DNA of 64,000 bases, from positions 37,306-101,305 of the forward strand of contig URUY01000011.1 of the NCBI GenBank assembly GCA_900551115.1. The letters are read 5' to 3'. The translations under genes and the position numbers were made by a program. This document shows positions 60,686 to 64,000 of the stretch, piece by piece. The stretch is from an uncultured Lachnospiraceae bacterium (GTDB lineage: Bacteria; Bacillota; Clostridia; Lachnospirales; Lachnospiraceae). Under the pieces are notes generated by a model. It had not been told where the DNA came from and did no database searches. It was given only the letters and a program-made list of their open reading frames with translations. The first letter of the stretch is position 1. Each line of letters opens with the position of its first letter.

Positions 60686-61822
60686 ATGAGTTTTTTGTGG
60701 GAAGGCATATGCGCAGTTACATGGCAGCAGGTTGTTATGTACGTTGTAGGCGCAGCGCTGATCTGGCTGGCAATTAAAAAACAATATGAGCCGGCGTTGT
60801 TACTGCCGATGGGCTTTGGTGCGATTTTGGTGAATCTGCCGGGTGCCAATGCCATTAATCAGGTGTTGCAGGGCGTCGGAGAGACGAGAGGTATTGTACA
60901 GTGGCTGTATGAGGTGGGTATTGAAGCCTCTGAGGCGCTGCCGCTTCTTTTATTTATCGGTATCGGTGCCATGATTGACTTTGGACCGCTTCTGTCCAAA
61001 CCGATTATGTTTTTATTTGGTGCGGCGGCACAGTTTGGTATCTTTGCGGCATTACTGTTTGCAGTAGCGCTGGGATTTGATTTAAATGATGCAGCATCTA
61101 TCGGTATTATCGGTGCGGCTGACGGCCCGACTTCCCTTTTGGTATCACAGGTACTGCATTCCAAATATATCGGTGCCATTGCAGTAGCGGCTTATTCTTA
61201 TATGGCGCTTGTGCCTATTGTACAGCCTATGGCAATCAAACTGATTACTACCAAAAAGGAAAGATGTATTAAAATGGAGTACAAGCCCGGTTCGGTTTCC
61301 AAGAGGACTAAGATTTTGTTCCCCATCGTGGTTACCATCATTGTAGGCTTTGTTGCCCCTTCTTCCGCATCACTGGTAGGCTTCTTGATGTTTGGTAATC
61401 TGATTAGGGAATGCGGTGTATTACAGAATCTTTCAGAAGCGGCACAGGGACCTTTGACAAACCTGATTACCCTGCTTCTCGGTATCACGATTTCCTTCAG
61501 TATGACGGCGGAAGCATTTGTACGTGTGGACACGCTTCTTGTTATGCTGATTGGTCTTGCAGCATTTGTATTTGATACCTTTGGCGGTGTACTGCTTGCG
61601 AAGGTCATGAATATCTTCCTGAAAAAGAAGATTAACCCCATGGTAGGCGCAGCAGGTATTTCAGCATTCCCTATGGCGTCCAGAGTAGTGCAGAAGATGG
61701 CGCAGGAGGAAAACCCCGGCAACATCATCATTATGCAGGCAGCAGGCGCAAACGTGGCAGGGCAGATTTCCTCTGCTATAGCAGGCGGATTGATTATCGG
61801 ACTTGTAACACAGTTTATGTAG
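60686..61822 (+). CDS. Sodium ion-translocating decarboxylase beta subunit (OadB/MmdB/GcdB)
   Basis: A 378-residue polytopic membrane protein. It carries the conserved GIGAMIDFGPLLSKP and GIIGAADGPTSLLVS (Asp of the sodium pathway) regions, plus PSSASLVGFLMFGNLIRECG and GISAFPMASRVVQK typical of OadB/MmdB/GcdB. It pumps sodium out, driven by decarboxylation of carboxybiotin. The substrate subunit is not in this window. A small gamma-like gene follows. Confidence 0.92.
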   Translation: MSFLWEGICAVTWQQVVMYVVGAALIWLAIKKQYEPALLLPMGFGAILVNLPGANAINQVLQGVGETRGIVQWLYEVGIEASEALPLLLFIGIGAMIDFGPLLSKPIMFLFGAAAQFGIFAALLFAVALGFDLNDAASIGIIGAADGPTSLLVSQVLHSKYIGAIAVAAYSYMALVPIVQPMAIKLITTKKERCIKMEYKPGSVSKRTKILFPIVVTIIVGFVAPSSASLVGFLMFGNLIRECGVLQNLSEAAQGPLTNLITLLLGITISFSMTAEAFVRVDTLLVMLIGLAAFVFDTFGGVLLAKVMNIFLKKKINPMVGAAGISAFPMASRVVQKMAQEENPGNIIIMQAAGANVAGQISSAIAGGLIIGLVTQFM

Positions 61823-61832
61823 GAGGCAGCTT

Positions 61833-61988
61833 ATGAATGAAAATATAATGAGAGCATTGGAAATTATGGGATACGGCATGGCGGGTATCTTTGCTGCAAT
61901 CATAATTATAATCTTTTTTGTGTGGATTTTACAGAAGATGGACAGCATCGGTAATAAGAAAGAGTCAAAAGAATCAAAAGAAGCATAA
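61833..61988 (+). CDS. Small membrane subunit, OadG-like
   Basis: A 51-residue protein, too short for many gene callers, starting MNENIMRALEIMGYGMAGIF with one transmembrane helix (IIIIIFFVWIL) and a Lys/Glu/Ser tail. AGGAGG is 7 bp upstream, and the gene starts 10 bp after oadB. Position and size fit the gamma subunit of the sodium-pump decarboxylase, though the usual Pro-rich linker is missing. Confidence 0.7.
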   Translation: MNENIMRALEIMGYGMAGIFAAIIIIIFFVWILQKMDSIGNKKESKESKEA

Positions 61989-61989
61989 C

Positions 61990-62023
61990 AAAAAGGCCTC
62001 ACGAGAAACCGTGAGGCTTTTTA
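61990..62023. terminator. Terminator between the decarboxylase genes and tRNA-Arg
   Basis: AAAGGCCTCACG pairs with CGTGAGGCTTT around AGAAAC, with A-run on one side and TTTTT on the other, so it can serve both converging units. Confidence 0.88.
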
Positions 62024-62027
62024 AATA

Positions 62028-62101
62028 CGTGCGTTAGAAGATTCGAACTCCCGACCTTTTGGTCCGTAGCCAAACGCTCTATCCAGCTGAGCTAAACGCA
62101 C
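62028..62101 (-). tRNA. tRNA-Arg(ACG)
   Basis: A 74-nt cloverleaf read on the minus strand: acceptor GTGCGTT/AACGCAC with G discriminator, a D arm AGCTCAGCTGGATAGAGC, an anticodon stem TTTGG/CCAAA with loop CTACGGA (anticodon ACG), and a T arm GGGAG-TTCGAAT-CTTCT. CCA is not encoded. Confidence 0.95.
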
Positions 62102-62145
62102 ATCCTGCTGCTGCCAAGTAGATATTTCCACCTGCAACATTAAAT

Positions 62146-62174
62146 ATTTTACATGGATACAAGAAAAATGTCAA
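62146..62174 (-). promoter_or_regulatory. tRNA-Arg promoter
   Basis: On the minus strand -35 TTGACA (62169-62174), 17-bp spacer and -10 TAAAAT (62146-62151). Confidence 0.78.
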
Positions 62175-62310
62175 GCCTTTTTGCCATTAAATTTTGCGAA
62201 TAAATTTGGAAGTGATTTTGGGAATTTATAAATCACTGTTGAAGTTTTTTAATTAAATTTTGGGAATTTATGGAATCTTTCTGTTTTGCATGGATTTTCT
62301 AAAGGAATAT

Positions 62311-62339
62311 TTGACCTTTTCTTTAGAAACGTCTACAAT
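62311..62339 (+). promoter_or_regulatory. Promoter of the cardiolipin synthase gene
   Basis: -35 TTGACC (62311-62316), 17-bp spacer and -10 TACAAT (62334-62339). Upstream, TTTTGGGAATTTAT is repeated twice in an AT-rich stretch. Confidence 0.72.
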
Positions 62340-62377
62340 AAAAGTGATAGTTTTGCATAGAAAGGCATGGCTTACAT

Positions 62378-63913
62378 ATGAAAAAATTTCTGAAGATATT
62401 TTTTAAAATTGTATTTAGCAGAACGATAATTATTTTCTTGTCGATTTTAATACAGGCAGCAATTCTGTTCGGCAACTTCTTTTTGCTGGGACGGTATTGG
62501 GGGTATACCTATGGCGGCATGACGGTGCTGGGGATAGTAGTGTTAATTTATCTGATTAATAAAGAGGATTTGCCGGAGTTTAAAATTGCATGGGTTATTC
62601 CCATCTGCTCCCTGCCGGTTTTTGGTACGATTATATTCCTTTTTGTGGATAAAAATTTTGGCAGCAGAAGACTGAAAAAGGAAATGAATAAGATTATAGA
62701 AAGCACAAAGCAGTATATGCAGCAGAAGGAAATTGTTTTAAAGGAGCTGTCTGCAGAGGATGATGCATCAGGGAAAATTGCCTTTTATTTGGGAAATACA
62801 GCCGGTTATCCTGTTTACAGAAGCGGAGAAAACACCTATTTCCGGCTTGGAGAAGATAAATGGCAGGATATGCTTGCGGAGCTTAAGAAGGCAGAGGAGT
62901 TTATCTTTTTGGAATATTTTATTGTAGAACCGGGTATTATGTGGGATTCTGTTTTGGAGGTACTGCAGGAGAAGGCGCAGAGCGGCGTGGAGATACGGTT
63001 CATGTATGACGGCATGTGTTCCCTGCTTTTGCTCCCGTACAATTACCCGGCGAAAATGGAAAAGAGAGGAATAAAAACGAAGGTATTTGCCCCTCTTGTA
63101 CCTATGTTATCGACCCACCAAAATAACCGCGACCACAGAAAGATACTGGTAATAGACGGTAAGGTGGCCTATACAGGCGGTGTAAACCTTGCAGATGAAT
63201 ATATCAACAAAAAAGACAGGTTCGGCCATTGGAAGGACGTTGCCGTGAAGATAACGGGAGAGGCTGTGGACAGCTTTACCTTGATGTTTTTAAGAAACTG
63301 GGATATAAAGGGAGCGCAGGGCGATTATGATAAGTACCTGCACAGACAGACGGTAGATAGGACGCAGGGCTTTGTCATTCCTTACGGGGACGGTCCTGAC
63401 AACGGAGAAAATACAGCAGAAAAGGTTTATCTGGATATTCTCAATACAGCAAAGGAATATGTCCATATTATGACACCCTATTTTATAGTGGACAGCACCT
63501 TTTTGATGATGCTTAAGCATGCGGCAGAGCGCGGTGTGGAGGTAAAAATGATTTTGCCCCATATTCCCGATAAAAAGTATGCCTTTGCCATTGCGCGTAC
63601 CTATTACCCGACCCTGCTGGCATCAGGCGTGCAGGTATATGAATATACGCCCGGTTTTGTCCATGCGAAAGTCTTTACTTCGGATGCGTGCAGGGCAGTA
63701 GTGGGTACCATCAATTTGGATTACAGAAGCCTTTATCATCATTTTGAGTGCGGCGCCTATTTTTACGGTAATCCGGTTGTAGCAGATATGGAAGCGGATT
63801 TCCAGGATACCTTAAAGCAGTGTCAGGCGGTGACCTATGAATATTATAAGTCACTCCCGGTATTTTCAAGGATTTTTGGCCATGTCTGCAATGTGATGGC
63901 GCCTTTAATGTAA
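62378..63913 (+). CDS. cls: Cardiolipin synthase
   Basis: A 511-residue phospholipase D-family protein: two or three N-terminal transmembrane helices (residues 10-85) and two HKD motifs, NRDHRKILVIDGKVAYTGG (about residues 250-270) and FVHAKVFTSDACRAVVGTINLD (about residues 428-450). It joins two phosphatidylglycerols into cardiolipin at the membrane. Length and topology match Firmicute Cls. Confidence 0.93.
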   Translation: MKKFLKIFFKIVFSRTIIIFLSILIQAAILFGNFFLLGRYWGYTYGGMTVLGIVVLIYLINKEDLPEFKIAWVIPICSLPVFGTIIFLFVDKNFGSRRLKKEMNKIIESTKQYMQQKEIVLKELSAEDDASGKIAFYLGNTAGYPVYRSGENTYFRLGEDKWQDMLAELKKAEEFIFLEYFIVEPGIMWDSVLEVLQEKAQSGVEIRFMYDGMCSLLLLPYNYPAKMEKRGIKTKVFAPLVPMLSTHQNNRDHRKILVIDGKVAYTGGVNLADEYINKKDRFGHWKDVAVKITGEAVDSFTLMFLRNWDIKGAQGDYDKYLHRQTVDRTQGFVIPYGDGPDNGENTAEKVYLDILNTAKEYVHIMTPYFIVDSTFLMMLKHAAERGVEVKMILPHIPDKKYAFAIARTYYPTLLASGVQVYEYTPGFVHAKVFTSDACRAVVGTINLDYRSLYHHFECGAYFYGNPVVADMEADFQDTLKQCQAVTYEYYKSLPVFSRIFGHVCNVMAPLM

Positions 63914-63923
63914 ACGTTCATGC

Positions 63924-63993
63924 TTACAATACAAAAATTTACAATACAAAGGGGGTGTCGCAAAATCATCATTTTAGATGATTGAGCGGCACC
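63924..63993. repeat. Direct and inverted repeats at the window edge
   Basis: TTACAATACAAA occurs at 63924-63935 and 63939-63950. Then GGTGTCGC (63954-63961) pairs with GCGGCACC (63986-63993), and AATCATC (63964-63970) with GATGATT (63977-63983). No T-run follows. It could be a terminator-like hairpin for cls or the terminal inverted repeat of an insertion sequence that continues beyond the window. Confidence 0.4.
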
Positions 63994-64000
63994 TTCGCTC

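Overview
The window looks like a chromosomal segment of an anaerobic gut-type Firmicute, most likely a member of Clostridia/Lachnospiraceae. The reasons are low GC, strong AGGAGG ribosome-binding sites, tRNA genes without encoded CCA, a sodium-pumping decarboxylase subunit, and many conserved hypothetical proteins typical of Lachnospiraceae conjugative elements. No species is claimed. About 80% of the window (1 to about 50,820) is the right-hand part of a large integrative and conjugative element (ICE). The ICE ends at a 55-bp copy of the 3' half of a tRNA-Leu(UAA) gene (50,766-50,820). Integrase, relaxase and the intact tRNA are not present and should lie to the left of the window.

ICE layout. 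1-3.3 kb (+ strand): an AbiE-type toxin-antitoxin pair behind two palindromic operators, a metallophosphoesterase and small accessory genes. 3.4-20.8 kb (- strand): DNA-maintenance and regulatory genes, including an NAD-dependent DNA ligase, a DNA methyltransferase, an AbrB-like regulator, an SSB, an MoxR-type AAA ATPase paired with a metalloprotease-motif/VWA protein, and a sigma factor. 20.9-30.7 kb (- strand): a complete Tad-type pilus/secretion locus (CpaF ATPase, TadB/TadC, TadZ-like ATPase, CpaB, prepilin peptidase, several ERGD-type pseudopilins, and a large secreted Trp-repeat protein). 33.7-45.6 kb (- strand): a Gram-positive type IV secretion/conjugation operon (VirB2-like, TrbL/VirB6-like, NlpC/P60 hydrolase, PrgI-VirB4 fusion, VirD4, and accessory proteins). 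48.8-50.5 kb: two DNA-binding/replication-type genes next to the attachment site.

Two AT-rich + strand cargo loci interrupt the - strand backbone. Each lies immediately upstream of one of the two machinery operons. At 30.9-33.6 kb there is a single 897-aa protein with an HsdR-like nuclease domain, a P-loop ATPase and a C-terminal S1/OB-like domain. At 46.0-48.7 kb there is a small membrane protein followed by a SEFIR-domain P-loop ATPase whose reading frame is broken at an A6/T6 tract. Both are candidate anti-phage defence systems.

Regulation. The four main - strand operons start from near-consensus promoters, and each has one or two intrinsic terminators in its leader, before the first gene. 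The promoters fall into two look-alike pairs. The Tad and T4SS operons share a GGCACA-N3-TTGCGATTTAC-(A/AT)-GGTAAAT element over the -35 box. The ssb operon and the ligase operon share a different promoter/leader with a hairpin followed by CACACGTTGTTTA. This suggests two co-regulated sets of operons, possibly controlled by antitermination.

Right of the ICE (50.8-64 kb): a type III toxin-antitoxin locus (two 38-nt RNA repeats with a compensatory base change, a terminator and a ToxN/AbiQ-family endoribonuclease), a zone of decayed gene fragments (51.7-53.6 kb), and then ordinary chromosome. The chromosomal part holds a GNAT acetyltransferase, metallophosphoesterase, AraC regulator, MFS transporter, a Y-family polymerase with a YolD-like partner, an XRE regulator, a PHP protein, decarboxylase beta and gamma-like subunits, tRNA-Arg(ACG) and cardiolipin synthase.
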